Below the pieces are notes generated by a model, which was given only the letters and a program-made list of their open reading frames with translations, had not been told where the DNA came from and made no database searches. Position numbers and translations under genes: made by a program. A stretch of 64,000 nt of DNA from an uncultured Eubacteriales bacterium (GTDB lineage Bacteria; Bacillota; Clostridia; Oscillospirales; Acutalibacteraceae): the NCBI GenBank assembly GCA_934725425.1, contig CAKVAX010000001.1:62001-126000 (forward strand), in the 5' to 3' direction. Below, piece after piece: positions 53,633 through 61,632 of the stretch (position 1 is the first letter of the stretch; each line of letters opens with the position of its first letter).

Positions 53633-54103
53633 ATGAATGCTGTAAAAAATTGGTCAGCGGTAATATCCGGGTCAGTTTTACTCTGTATAATTTTAGAGTT
53701 TTTGATTCCACCCGGAAAAATAGGTAAATCCATGAATATTATTTTTGGGGCCTTTATTATGTGTTCGGCGATAGGATGCTTTAAATCTTTTGATATAAGA
53801 AATTTTAAATCTAATTTTAATTTGAAAAATTTTAAAGCGCCGGAAGAAAAAAACAAAAAGCTGAAATCCTCCGCCGAAGATATTATAACCCGTAATATAG
53901 AGGCAATTATTCAAAGAATTTTAAAGGATATAAATGTTTCATATAAAAAAATTGAAATATTTATGGATAGAAACGAGGACAACTGCATAGTAATGATTAG
54001 ATGCAAGATATATATTTCAAACACAGACAAAGATAACAGTGAAAAAATAAAAAAAGAAATTGAAAATAGGCTTAATATCAGCACCGAAGTTATAAGTATT
54101 TAA
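53633..54103 (+). CDS. spoIIIAF: Stage III sporulation protein AF
   Basis: 156 residues. Two N-terminal membrane helices (SGSVLLCIILEFLIPPG and NIIFGAFIMCSAIGC), then a ring-building extracytoplasmic domain. Ribosome site GGGAGGTAAAAAT. Fits SpoIIIAF. Confidence 0.92.
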   Translation: MNAVKNWSAVISGSVLLCIILEFLIPPGKIGKSMNIIFGAFIMCSAIGCFKSFDIRNFKSNFNLKNFKAPEEKNKKLKSSAEDIITRNIEAIIQRILKDINVSYKKIEIFMDRNEDNCIVMIRCKIYISNTDKDNSEKIKKEIENRLNISTEVISI

Positions 54104-54132
54104 GAATTTAAAAATATGGGAGGTTATGCAGC

Positions 54133-54714
54133 GTGAGCCTTTGTGATTTTGAAAACATAAAAAAATTTATCCGAAAAATATTATCATGCGAAAATCGTAA
54201 GGGATTGGTGGTCGGTATAGGAATTCTTGGGATGATGTTGATTGGCTTTTCGGGATTTTCAGGAAAAAGCGCTAAATCAGTTTCGTCCTCCAAAATTGAC
54301 AGTAAACATACAACCGAAGTAAAAAGGGAAAAGTTAGAAAGAAATTTAGAAAATATAGTCTCAAGCATTCACGGAGCAGGAAAATCAAAAGTTTTAATTA
54401 CTTTTGAAAGTTCTTCTGAAACCGTATATGCAACTGAAGAACGAAAAAATAAAGAAGAATCCGAAGACAAAGCGGGTGGAGAAGTCACTCGAAAAAAGGA
54501 AAGCAATGACTGTGAAAAAAAATATATTACAGTTAAAGATTCAGAAGGCACAGAACATGCACTGGCCGTTACTGAAATTGAACCAAAAATCAAAGGAGTT
54601 ATTATAGCATGTACCGGAGGTGATAATCCCGTGGTAAAAAAAAGAATAGTAGAAGCAGCCACCACAGCTCTCAGCATACCTTCCAGAAGAGTGTGCGTCA
54701 CAAAATCCAGTTAG
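54133..54714 (+). CDS. spoIIIAG: Stage III sporulation protein AG
   Basis: 193 residues, GTG start at 54133 with GGGAGGTTATG. One membrane helix (LVVGIGILGMMLIGFSG), then an intermembrane ring-forming domain (IVSSIHGAGKSKVLITFESS and the later VKKRIVEAATTALSIPS). In B. subtilis SpoIIIAG forms a large ring in the intermembrane space. Confidence 0.94.
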   Translation: MSLCDFENIKKFIRKILSCENRKGLVVGIGILGMMLIGFSGFSGKSAKSVSSSKIDSKHTTEVKREKLERNLENIVSSIHGAGKSKVLITFESSSETVYATEERKNKEESEDKAGGEVTRKKESNDCEKKYITVKDSEGTEHALAVTEIEPKIKGVIIACTGGDNPVVKKRIVEAATTALSIPSRRVCVTKSS

Positions 54715-54763
54715 CCAGAAAAATATTTAATATTAATAATTTTAAAATTGGGGGAAACAAAAA

Positions 54764-55330
54764 ATGAAATTTCACAAACGTCAACTTGTTTTAGCATCTT
54801 TGGTAACAGCTTTAGGAGTAGCAGTCTATTTAAATTGGCAGTTTTCCGATACTAAAGGGATCAATGCTTCGAATGTTTTAGAATCTACAAGAGAACTGGG
54901 AGAGGCTAGGTATGTAAACAGTTCCAACCTGGAGGACTCCGAAGATAAAGAAAATTCAACCAAAACTTTATCCAAAGAAACCACAGAATTTTTTGAGCAA
55001 GCTGAAGAAAATCGTCAAAAGTCCAGGGAAGAAAGCGAGGAAAAGTTAAAAAATTTAATGTCTGATTCAAAAATTTCCGAAGAAATGAAAAAAGAAATAA
55101 AGGAAAGACTTGATGATATATCTCAGAACATCCAGAAAGAATCTAATATAGAAAATTTAATACGAGCCAAAGGATTTGGAAAATGCGTAGTTTCTTTACA
55201 GAACGGGGAATGCAGTGTAATAGTTAGTCCAAAAACTTTGAATGAAAGTTCGGTTATTATTATAAGGGATATCGTTTCCGGGCAAGCAGGAATAAATTTT
55301 GAAAAAATAAAAATTACTGAATCCAAATAA
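54764..55330 (+). CDS. spoIIIAH: Stage III sporulation protein AH
   Basis: 188 residues. N-terminal membrane helix (RQLVLASLVTALGVAVYLN), a charged coiled-coil-like middle, then a YscJ/FliF-like ring domain (IRAKGFGKCVVSLQNGECSVIV). It binds the forespore protein SpoIIQ across the intermembrane space. Last gene; a terminator follows. Confidence 0.95.
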   Translation: MKFHKRQLVLASLVTALGVAVYLNWQFSDTKGINASNVLESTRELGEARYVNSSNLEDSEDKENSTKTLSKETTEFFEQAEENRQKSREESEEKLKNLMSDSKISEEMKKEIKERLDDISQNIQKESNIENLIRAKGFGKCVVSLQNGECSVIVSPKTLNESSVIIIRDIVSGQAGINFEKIKITESK

Positions 55331-55342
55331 ACGCTAAAAATT

Positions 55343-55385
55343 AAAGCATCTCGAGAATAAATATTCTTTGAGATGCTTTTTAATT
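55343..55385 (+). terminator. Terminator after spoIIIAH
   Basis: AAAGCATCTC pairs with GAGATGCTTT (bulged middle, AGAATAAATATTCT inside), then TTAATTATTTTT. Confidence 0.75.
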
Positions 55386-55389
55386 ATTT

Positions 55390-56154
55390 TTACGCGTAAT
55401 TTATATTGTCGGTACAAGTTTTGCTTGAGAATATTTCTATTTCGGGGAAATTTGAAATAAGTTCATTTTTTAGCGGTTCAACAACTACATTTTCGGTTTT
55501 GAAATGGCCTGCGTCCACTATCATTATAGGAAGCTCATTGGCGGCTAATATTTGACTGTGTTTAATTTCTCCCGTTACCAGTACGTCGGCGCCTCTTAAG
55601 TAGGCTTCCTCGTAAAATTCTCCTCCGGTTCCGGAGCAAACGGCTACTTTTTTGATTTTTCTTTTTGATTCTGTATATCTTATTCCGCCACAGTTAAGAG
55701 ATTTTTTTACGTGTAAAACAAATTCTTTATCGGCTAGTTCTGCGTCCAAATCTCCCACTAATCCGATAGGTAAATCATCTTCATATGCTAAGGATGTTAA
55801 ATTTTTAAGCCCTAGTGATTTTGCAAGGTGAAAATTTACTCCTTTTTCGGCAACATCTAAATTTGTGTGAGCGCATATTACATTAATATTGTTTTTACAA
55901 ATCAAATCCGGAATGCTCCCAAATTTAATTTTTTTTAAAGCGTTGAATATGACGGGATGATGACTTATTATTAGGTTCGCGCCAAGTGCCGCAGCTTCTT
56001 TGACCACATCTTTTGTTACATCCAGAGCAACAAGAATTTTTTTTACTTCATTATTGATATCCCCGATCAGAAGTCCGCAATTATCAAATTTCATTGATTT
56101 TTCAAATGGAGCTATTTTATCTATGAACTGAAATATATCTTTTACTTTAATCAA
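55390..56154 (-). CDS. Nif3-like dinuclear metal centre protein
   Basis: 254 residues, NIF3/YqfO family that forms hexameric toroids. Metal-binding residues: SHHPVIFNALK, HTNLDVAEKG, and the C-terminal DAGHFKTENV. Often annotated as a GTP cyclohydrolase I type 2, though its function is unproven. It lies two bases from trmK, the common pairing; no rpoD in this window. Confidence 0.93.
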   Translation of the reverse strand: MIKVKDIFQFIDKIAPFEKSMKFDNCGLLIGDINNEVKKILVALDVTKDVVKEAAALGANLIISHHPVIFNALKKIKFGSIPDLICKNNINVICAHTNLDVAEKGVNFHLAKSLGLKNLTSLAYEDDLPIGLVGDLDAELADKEFVLHVKKSLNCGGIRYTESKRKIKKVAVCSGTGGEFYEEAYLRGADVLVTGEIKHSQILAANELPIMIVDAGHFKTENVVVEPLKNELISNFPEIEIFSSKTCTDNINYA

Positions 56155-56156
56155 TG

Positions 56157-56858
56157 CTATTTCTCCTTTTCTAATATATTTGTAAGGTAGGTATGTATTT
56201 CGTTAAAATATTGCTCTTTTCCAGAATTGCATTCCGAATGCGCTCCCAACCTGTGATTTTCTATATTTTTAATTTGTTTTCTAATTAATGCAAAAGCATT
56301 TTCGTCTAAGTTTTTTTCAAGTTTTCCTATATATAATTCGTGCGGAAGTGGGTCATATTTTTTTCCTGTGAATCGAGTATCAATTATAAGGTATGATTTT
56401 CCGCAGCACTTTACGGCAATTTCATTTTGTATTTCATAACCGTTTGAAAATAAAAATTCGTGTAATTTTTCTTCGTATTTCATCGGATTTAAAATAAATC
56501 TTTTTTCGTGTTTGTTTTTCCATGGGCAATTATTTAGTATGTTTGATATCATGTTTCCGCCCATGCCGGCTATTACAATTTCATCGGCCTCGTTTTCTTT
56601 TATATTCGAAAAGCCGTCTGAAAGTCGAGCCTCGATATGATTTTCAAGCCCATAGTTTTTTATGTTTTTTTCCGCATTTTTCAAAGGCCCTTCGCCGATG
56701 TCACAAGCAATGGCGTGCGAAATTTTTTTTTGCAGTAGCAAATATATAGGAATATAGGCGTGATCAGTTCCTATATCGGCGATTTTTGAATTCTCAGATA
56801 CCATATCTGCGCATTTTTTCAGTCTATTGCTTATTTTAAGGTTTTTTATTTTATCCAT
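56157..56858 (-). CDS. trmK: tRNA (adenine22-N1)-methyltransferase TrmK
   Basis: 233 residues. SAM-dependent Rossmann fold: ADIGTDHAYIPIYLL (motif I), and IVIAGMGGNMISNIL (motif IV). A family present in Gram-positives that methylates A22 of tRNAs. Upstream of the Nif3-like gene in the same transcript. Confidence 0.92.
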   Translation of the reverse strand: MDKIKNLKISNRLKKCADMVSENSKIADIGTDHAYIPIYLLLQKKISHAIACDIGEGPLKNAEKNIKNYGLENHIEARLSDGFSNIKENEADEIVIAGMGGNMISNILNNCPWKNKHEKRFILNPMKYEEKLHEFLFSNGYEIQNEIAVKCCGKSYLIIDTRFTGKKYDPLPHELYIGKLEKNLDENAFALIRKQIKNIENHRLGAHSECNSGKEQYFNEIHTYLTNILEKEK

Positions 56859-56895
56859 TTATAAATATCACCATATAGAATATTTTTGTTTCTAA

Positions 56896-56941
56896 TAAAA
56901 AATTAAAAGCTACGATATAAACGTAGCTTTTAAATTCAAAG
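56896..56941 (-). terminator. Terminator of the zinc-ribbon gene
   Basis: On the minus strand AAAAGCTACG-TTTATAT-CGTAGCTTTT (56941-56905), followed by AATTTTTT. Confidence 0.8.
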
Positions 56942-56953
56942 AATCAGGAAATA

Positions 56954-57241
56954 TTATTGATCTCCGTTTTCTTCTTTCATTTTCGCAAAGCATTCGCTGC
57001 AATAAACAGGACGATCTTCACGTGGTTTGAAAGGAACCTTAGCTTCTCCGCCACAGTTAGCACATTCTGCTATAAAGATTTCGCGATCTTGTTTGCTTGC
57101 GTTTTTACGAGCATCTCTGCAAGATTTGCATCTTTGTGGCTCGTTGACGAAACCTTTCTCAGCGTAGAATTCTTGTTCGCCTGCTGTAAAAACAAATTCG
57201 TTTCCACATTCTTTGCAGGTTAGAGTTTTGTCTTCGTACAT
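56954..57241 (-). CDS. CxxC zinc-ribbon protein (zf-trcl type)
   Basis: 95 residues. Four CxxC knuckles: CKECGNEF, CKSCRD, CANCGG and CSECF, arranged as two zinc ribbons, joined by a conserved ...F-x-A-G-E-Q-E-F-Y-A segment. Small basic protein; members are abundant in Clostridia but the function is unknown (nucleic-acid binding is possible). ATG 57241 follows GAGGTATACATC. A tRNA-like element and a strong promoter precede it. Confidence 0.85.
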   Translation of the reverse strand: MYEDKTLTCKECGNEFVFTAGEQEFYAEKGFVNEPQRCKSCRDARKNASKQDREIFIAECANCGGEAKVPFKPREDRPVYCSECFAKMKEENGDQ

Positions 57242-57274
57242 GATGTATACCTCGATTCTTGGAATATAATGTTT

Positions 57275-57341
57275 TGCCCTAGGACGGGTTCGCACCGACA
57301 CCTCTGATTTACAACGCTCTGCTATACTAAGCTACTTGGGC
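57275..57341 (-). ncRNA. Degenerate tRNA-Thr-like element
   Basis: On the minus strand, 67 bases. It has a 7-bp acceptor (GCCCAAG/CTAGGGC, one A.A mismatch), a D-arm (GCTT...GAGC) lacking the GG pair, a T-arm with loop TGCGAAC and one mismatch, and TGTAAATCAG resembling the 3' side of a tRNA-Thr(TGT) anticodon arm. About seven bases of the 5' anticodon stem are missing and no CCA is encoded (the two real tRNAs here have CCA). It is a tRNA pseudogene or tRNA-like leader. Transcribed by the promoter at 57391-57363. Confidence 0.5.
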
Positions 57342-57362
57342 GTGTATCTTCCAACCTAGTCA

Positions 57363-57391
57363 AGTATATATGAAGTCAAAAAATAAGTCAA
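57363..57391 (-). promoter_or_regulatory. Sigma-A promoter of the tRNA-like element and zinc-ribbon gene
   Basis: Minus strand TTGACT (57391-57386), 17-base spacer, TATACT (57368-57363). Transcription would start near 57356, about 15 bases before the tRNA-like element. Confidence 0.7.
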
Positions 57392-57503
57392 CAATTTTTA
57401 TAATTTTTATATATAAATTGTTTAGTATGTAGAGCTTGGACCAAAAAAATCACTCATAATTTTAATGTATAGATCCATTTTTTTATATTTTATAACTTAA
57501 ACT

Positions 57504-58382
57504 TTACTGAATTTTAGCTGTAATTGTAATAATTGTTGAACCCGGCTTTGTTGTTATTGCACCATTATTTGTGTCCTGTATAAATTTTGCGGGAGGAATT
57601 GATAATGAAAAATCACTTCCGTAGCAAGGGATTTTTATTTCTCCATTTATATAAGAGTAATTTTTAGAGCTTAAAGCATCAGAATTTACAGAAACATTCA
57701 AATTTAAAGGAGCAGGGCTGAATGTATCACTAAACGAAACATTTTTAGCTTCGATATTTCCGTAATTATACAATATAAAGTTGTAAGTAATTATTTCTCC
57801 CGAAGTAATTGAATTGGGGTACATATATTTTATAAGGGTTACATCTGCTTTTTCTCTGACATATATAGTATCAGAGGATTCTATATTATTTATCATACCG
57901 TCGTAAGTTAGTGACGAAGTGTTTTTTAAAAATGAACCGGTGTTTAGATAGGCATTTTTGTTTACCGTAGTGCTGTAAAAAATTAAAACATTAGAAAGCG
58001 CCGGTATTTCTTCCACGCTGAAAATGATTTTATCCGAAAGCACTTCTGCTTCTATGTCGGAAAAAAATTTTCCGCCTATATAAAGTTTTGAAACTCCTGT
58101 ATACGATAAGGGAGTGATGATTTTTTCCGCAATTCCGGAATTTATAGTATATGAAGCTAAATCGCTACTGATTTTTATATTTTTTATATTTCTGTTTCCG
58201 TTATTTATAATAGAAAGAACATATGTAATTGTATCATTTAAAGAATATGAATTTTCAACTGAAGATAAACTCATGTTCACAGAGTCTTGTAAAGTGGCGA
58301 ACGCCGTATTAGACAGAACTTCTTCTTTATTGGATCCATATTCAAAAGTAAGTGAAGCAAAGTTTGAAATTTGAGTGGGCAT
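57504..58382 (-). CDS. DUF11 repeat protein without signal peptide
   Basis: 292 residues. Two DUF11-like beta-sandwich repeats: about 35-160 (NDTITYVLSIINNGNRNIKNIKISSDL region) and about 170-290 (SGEIITYNFILYNYGNIEAKNVSFSDTF region). The N-terminus (MPTQISNFASLTFEYGSN) is hydrophilic, so no Sec signal or anchor is seen. Start ATG 58382 after GGAGGTATAATTA. DUF11 domains are usually on surface proteins; export would need another route, or the protein may be a spore-surface or cytosolic component. Function unknown. Confidence 0.75.
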   Translation of the reverse strand: MPTQISNFASLTFEYGSNKEEVLSNTAFATLQDSVNMSLSSVENSYSLNDTITYVLSIINNGNRNIKNIKISSDLASYTINSGIAEKIITPLSYTGVSKLYIGGKFFSDIEAEVLSDKIIFSVEEIPALSNVLIFYSTTVNKNAYLNTGSFLKNTSSLTYDGMINNIESSDTIYVREKADVTLIKYMYPNSITSGEIITYNFILYNYGNIEAKNVSFSDTFSPAPLNLNVSVNSDALSSKNYSYINGEIKIPCYGSDFSLSIPPAKFIQDTNNGAITTKPGSTIITITAKIQ

Positions 58383-58701
58383 TAATTATACCTCCGTTGT
58401 GAGTGGATTTTATGGTTTCAAGTTTCAGGAAAATCCCTGCTATTTTCAATATATTCAAATGTATACAAAAGTGATAAATTTAACTGAACGGCTTGATAGA
58501 CCAAAAAAATCTAATGTAATTTTTTGTAATCAAAATGTAAACTTTAGATTTTTACGTTTTGCACAAATAAAATATTAAAATATGGTGAAAAAAATCAAAA
58601 TGATAGAAAAACTAATGCAAAAACTAAATAAAAATGTGGAAAATGACAAATTGTCAATGCGGCGAAATGTGAAAATAACCAATTTTTTCAATTTTACCGG
58701 C

Positions 58702-58730
58702 TTGACAAAGTGCAAAATGTTTAATATCAT
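58702..58730 (+). promoter_or_regulatory. Sigma-A promoter of the 3D-domain gene
   Basis: Perfect TTGACA (58702-58707), 17-base spacer, TATCAT (58725-58730). It gives a leader of about 98 bases. Confidence 0.7.
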
Positions 58731-58761
58731 GCTAAGTAGGAGTTGATTAAACGACTGCTGC

Positions 58762-58808
58762 AAGGTTACAAATTTGGAACAAATAAATTCTTTTTAATTC
58801 ATAACCTT
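58762..58808 (+). promoter_or_regulatory. Hairpin in the leader of the 3D-domain gene
   Basis: AAGGTTA (58762-58768) pairs with TAACCTT (58802-58808), with further AAATT/AATT pairing inside. It lies 15 bases before the GGAGG. Not a recognised riboswitch family; c-di-AMP (ydaO) signatures are not seen. Confidence 0.4.
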
Positions 58809-58834
58809 GAAAGTAAATACATAGGAGGGTATGT

Positions 58835-60013
58835 ATGAAAATTAGCGCGAAAAAAGAAATCAACAAACAAATAAAAAAGGTAATCGCTTTGGGAGTAATG
58901 GGAACTATTTGTACTGTTTCTGTTTTTTCTATGGGGACCTTTTCACACGAAGTTACAGTTGATGTAGATAGCAGTATTAAAACTTCTCATACTTTTAATA
59001 CAGATACTTATAAAATTTTGGAACAAATGGGTATAGGAGTTTCAAACAACGATACTGTTAATAGAGAAGACGGAGAAAACGGAGATATAAAGCTTGAGAT
59101 AAAAAGAGCTTTTAGTGTACCTGTTTCAAAAAGCGAACAAGAAGCTTTTGTTATGATTTCTTCCGGAACTGTAAAAGATGCTATTGAAAAATCCGGTATT
59201 GTTTTGGATGATAACGATTTGGTAAATTATCCATTGAATCAAGATTTGAATTCGGAAATGAAAATTGTTATTACTCCAAGAGTAGAAATTAAAGTTAATT
59301 TTAGCGGTGAGGAAAAAAATTGTTTCGTTCCTCTCGGAAAAGTAAGTGAGGCTATTGATTATTTAGGCATTAAACTTGCTTCTACCGACATTGTAAGTTC
59401 AGATATTAATTCTGATGTTTATGACGGAATGAATTTAACTATAAACAAGGTTGAATATCGTGAAGTAACCAGAAAAGAGGAAATCCCTTTTAATACAGTG
59501 GTTAAGTATAGCAATTTGGTAAACGGAAACGACTCTGAAGTTAAGTCGACAGGTAAAAAAGGTGAGAGAGAAATAGTTGTAAGAGAAAAAGTTGTTGACG
59601 GCATTGTTACAGATTCTCAAGAAATAAGCAACGAAGTGATTGTTGCTCCTGTTGATGAAGTAGTTTTGAAGAATTCGAATGCATCTTCTTCAAAACCTGC
59701 ACCGAGCGATGATAAATCTTGCAAAAATGTTTTGGCAGGTTCTGCAACGGCATATACAGCTGAATCCGGAGCACGAACTTCCACGGGCGCTGTACCGACA
59801 CAGGGTGTTACTGTAGCTGTAAACCCCGATGTAATACCTTATGGTAAAAAACTTCTTATAAAATCCACCGACGGTTCTTTTGTTTGGCACGGAGTAGCCC
59901 AAGATACAGGAGGAGCTTTAAAAAGAGGAAGTGCACTGGTTGATATTTACATGGATTCCAGAGTTGATTGCATAAAATTTGGAAGAAAAAGAGTTAATGT
60001 ATATTTTGAATAA
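58835..60013 (+). CDS. YabE-like cell-wall protein: DUF348, G5 and 3D domains
   Basis: 392 residues. Basic N-terminus and one signal/anchor helix (about 17-35, VIALGVMGTICTVSVFSMG). DUF348 (ubiquitin-like) repeats at about 38-190, a G5 domain at about 205-285, a linker rich in S/K/P, and a C-terminal 3D domain (about 300-392) with the three Asp in AQDTGGAL, VDIYM and the later D-C-I-K region. This is the layout of YabE and resuscitation-promoting factors, i.e. a likely peptidoglycan-lytic or remodelling enzyme. Ribosome site AGGAGGGT. Own promoter and terminator. Confidence 0.9.
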   Translation: MKISAKKEINKQIKKVIALGVMGTICTVSVFSMGTFSHEVTVDVDSSIKTSHTFNTDTYKILEQMGIGVSNNDTVNREDGENGDIKLEIKRAFSVPVSKSEQEAFVMISSGTVKDAIEKSGIVLDDNDLVNYPLNQDLNSEMKIVITPRVEIKVNFSGEEKNCFVPLGKVSEAIDYLGIKLASTDIVSSDINSDVYDGMNLTINKVEYREVTRKEEIPFNTVVKYSNLVNGNDSEVKSTGKKGEREIVVREKVVDGIVTDSQEISNEVIVAPVDEVVLKNSNASSSKPAPSDDKSCKNVLAGSATAYTAESGARTSTGAVPTQGVTVAVNPDVIPYGKKLLIKSTDGSFVWHGVAQDTGGALKRGSALVDIYMDSRVDCIKFGRKRVNVYFE

Positions 60014-60020
60014 TTATTTT

Positions 60021-60057
60021 AAGAGCCTTTCAGTTGAGTGAAAGGCTCTTGATTTTT
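60021..60057 (+). terminator. Terminator of the 3D-domain gene
   Basis: AAGAGCCTTTCA (60021-60032) pairs with TGAAAGGCTCTT (60039-60050), then GATTTTTG. Confidence 0.85.
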
Positions 60058-60073
60058 GTATAGTTCATAAAGG

Positions 60074-60105
60074 TATTTACGCTTTTTTAGGCGTAAATAT
60101 TTTTT
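60074..60105 (+). terminator. Possible second terminator
   Basis: TATTTACGC (60074-60082) pairs with GCGTAAATA (60091-60099) and is followed by TTTTTTT on the plus strand. It lies in the last codons of the convergent gene, so coding constraint may explain it. Confidence 0.4.
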
Positions 60106-61222
60106 TGTTTTTATAATTTATGCAAATTACAAAATATAGCGCCAGAGTCACCAAAAGTACGCTTCCGAAATTTGTGCAGGATAACGATACTTGTGGCGGC
60201 TGTGCTGTATTCAAAAATGTAGGGGAATAGTGCGGGAACATGTTCATCAGCATTGGTACGAATAAAGCTGTGAAAATTCCGTTTAACAACCTATAGGCAG
60301 TAAATTTTATGAATCGGAAGTCGTCTTTTCCAAAAATTGATTTTATTTGAAGGTGAGCACAGATTCCTCCGAATCCCACAGCAAAAAAAATTATGCTTGT
60401 AGGTGCGTTTTTAAATATTACTTCGTTGCACCCTGAAGTCATTTCAAGTATAGATATAAAAATTGCACGAAAGCTGTTTATGGAATCACTTGAAGTAAAA
60501 AAATGATTTAGAACATTTTTTGTAAGCAACGAACAATTTAAAATTTCAATTAATGTATAAAACACTACTATCAAAGCGCTCATAATAATTATAGATTTTG
60601 AAGTTTCTGAACAGGATTTTATGAGCGAATCAGATATATTTAATTTATATTTTTTATATTTATTTTCACTAAAGTAAAAATTCAGTTTCTTTTTTCGTGC
60701 AAATAGCCCCGAAATTATCCCTATAGAAAGCGATAAAATTATTTGCACGATAAAAAGTAAATACCCTAATTTATAATTTTTTAAAAGAATATTTCCCACA
60801 ATTTCTATAATAAAAGCCGGGCCGGCGTTGACCGAAAATGTCATCAATCGGTTTAATTGTTCGATATTTATTTCTTTGGATTCATACAAACTTTTGGCGC
60901 CTCGAGCTCCTACCGGGTATCCTCCGATTAAACTTAAAATTATAATCGGAGCAGTACATCCGGGAAGATAAAACAGGAATTTTGTTATAGGATTTAAAAT
61001 TTTTGATAAGTTCTGAGTAATTCCCGAATTTACTATGAAGGATGTAAATATCATGAAAATGAAAAGCGAAGGAATCAATGTGTTTACGCAATATAATATC
61101 CCTTTATGGGCGCCCAAAGATGCAACAGATATATTTGATATTATTCCTGCTAGGATAAAAATCATAATGATTAAAGGTAAACTGTTTTTTAGAATTTTGA
61201 TATTTTTTAAATAATATTTCAT
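60077..61222 (-). CDS. YlbJ-like sporulation/nucleoside-recognition membrane protein
   Basis: 381 residues, about nine or ten membrane helices with Gate-domain features: NTLIPSLFIFMIFTSFIV, PGCTAPIIILSLIGGYPVGARGAKSLYESKEI, and MTFSVNAGPAFIIEIVGN. This matches YlbJ, a sporulation membrane protein, and more broadly the nucleoside-recognition family. Ribosome site AAGGGTGATAAAAA. Located beside yqfC/yqfD, which also serve sporulation. Confidence 0.8.
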   Translation of the reverse strand: MKYYLKNIKILKNSLPLIIMIFILAGIISNISVASLGAHKGILYCVNTLIPSLFIFMIFTSFIVNSGITQNLSKILNPITKFLFYLPGCTAPIIILSLIGGYPVGARGAKSLYESKEINIEQLNRLMTFSVNAGPAFIIEIVGNILLKNYKLGYLLFIVQIILSLSIGIISGLFARKKKLNFYFSENKYKKYKLNISDSLIKSCSETSKSIIIMSALIVVFYTLIEILNCSLLTKNVLNHFFTSSDSINSFRAIFISILEMTSGCNEVIFKNAPTSIIFFAVGFGGICAHLQIKSIFGKDDFRFIKFTAYRLLNGIFTALFVPMLMNMFPHYSPTFLNTAQPPQVSLSCTNFGSVLLVTLALYFVICINYKNKKIFTPKKA

Positions 61223-61309
61223 TTTTTATCACCCTTTAAAATATATATGAATTAGAAAACTACTTTTATTTATTAAATCTCGGATTAAACAAAAGGCGGT
61301 GACTTATAT

Positions 61310-61594
61310 ATGGGTAAAAAGTCTTCTTTTCAAAAAGCGAAGCAGCTATTGTCGGACTGGAATAAGTCGCCTCTTGTAGACATGTTAAGTTCAACACGTA
61401 TTGAGTTTAAAAGTAATAAAGAAGTCGTTATAGAGGGCTGCAAAAGCATTGATCAATATGATGAAAATATGGTTAAAATAAAGGTTACCAAAATGACGAT
61501 TTTATTTTTTGGAAGAAATTTGGAACTTAAATGTATGACCTCAGATTCATTGGTTATTTACGGATTTATTACATCTGTTGAATTTGTCACGTAG
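61310..61594 (+). CDS. yqfC: Sporulation protein YqfC
   Basis: 94 residues. Small beta-rich protein; SRxxx pattern and IEFKSNKEVVIEGCKSIDQYDEN match YqfC, which belongs with the YabP family (similar fold and length). In Bacillus it is a mother-cell sporulation gene next to yqfD. Ribosome site AAAGGCGGTGAC. The stop lies 38 bases before yqfD. Confidence 0.9.
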   Translation: MGKKSSFQKAKQLLSDWNKSPLVDMLSSTRIEFKSNKEVVIEGCKSIDQYDENMVKIKVTKMTILFFGRNLELKCMTSDSLVIYGFITSVEFVT

Positions 61595-61632
61595 CAAACA
61601 AAAAATAAGATACTAACTGAGGTGAGTAGAGG

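Larger units (their letters stand above)
58383..58834. other. Intergenic region with promoter and structured leader
   Basis: 452 bases between divergent genes. It holds a perfect palindrome TGACAAATTGTCA (58644-58656), the promoter at 58702, and a leader hairpin at 58762-58808. The part at 58383-58640 holds only short, unconvincing reading frames and the ribosome site of the DUF11 gene. Confidence 0.5.

Noticed and set aside
57242..57301. N-terminal extension of the zinc-ribbon protein to 57301
   Set aside because: It would run into the tRNA-like element; ATG 57241 has a proper ribosome site and family N-terminus.
58375..58578. 67-residue frame beside the DUF11 gene
   Set aside because: No Shine-Dalgarno, biased composition and overlap with the ribosome site of the real gene.
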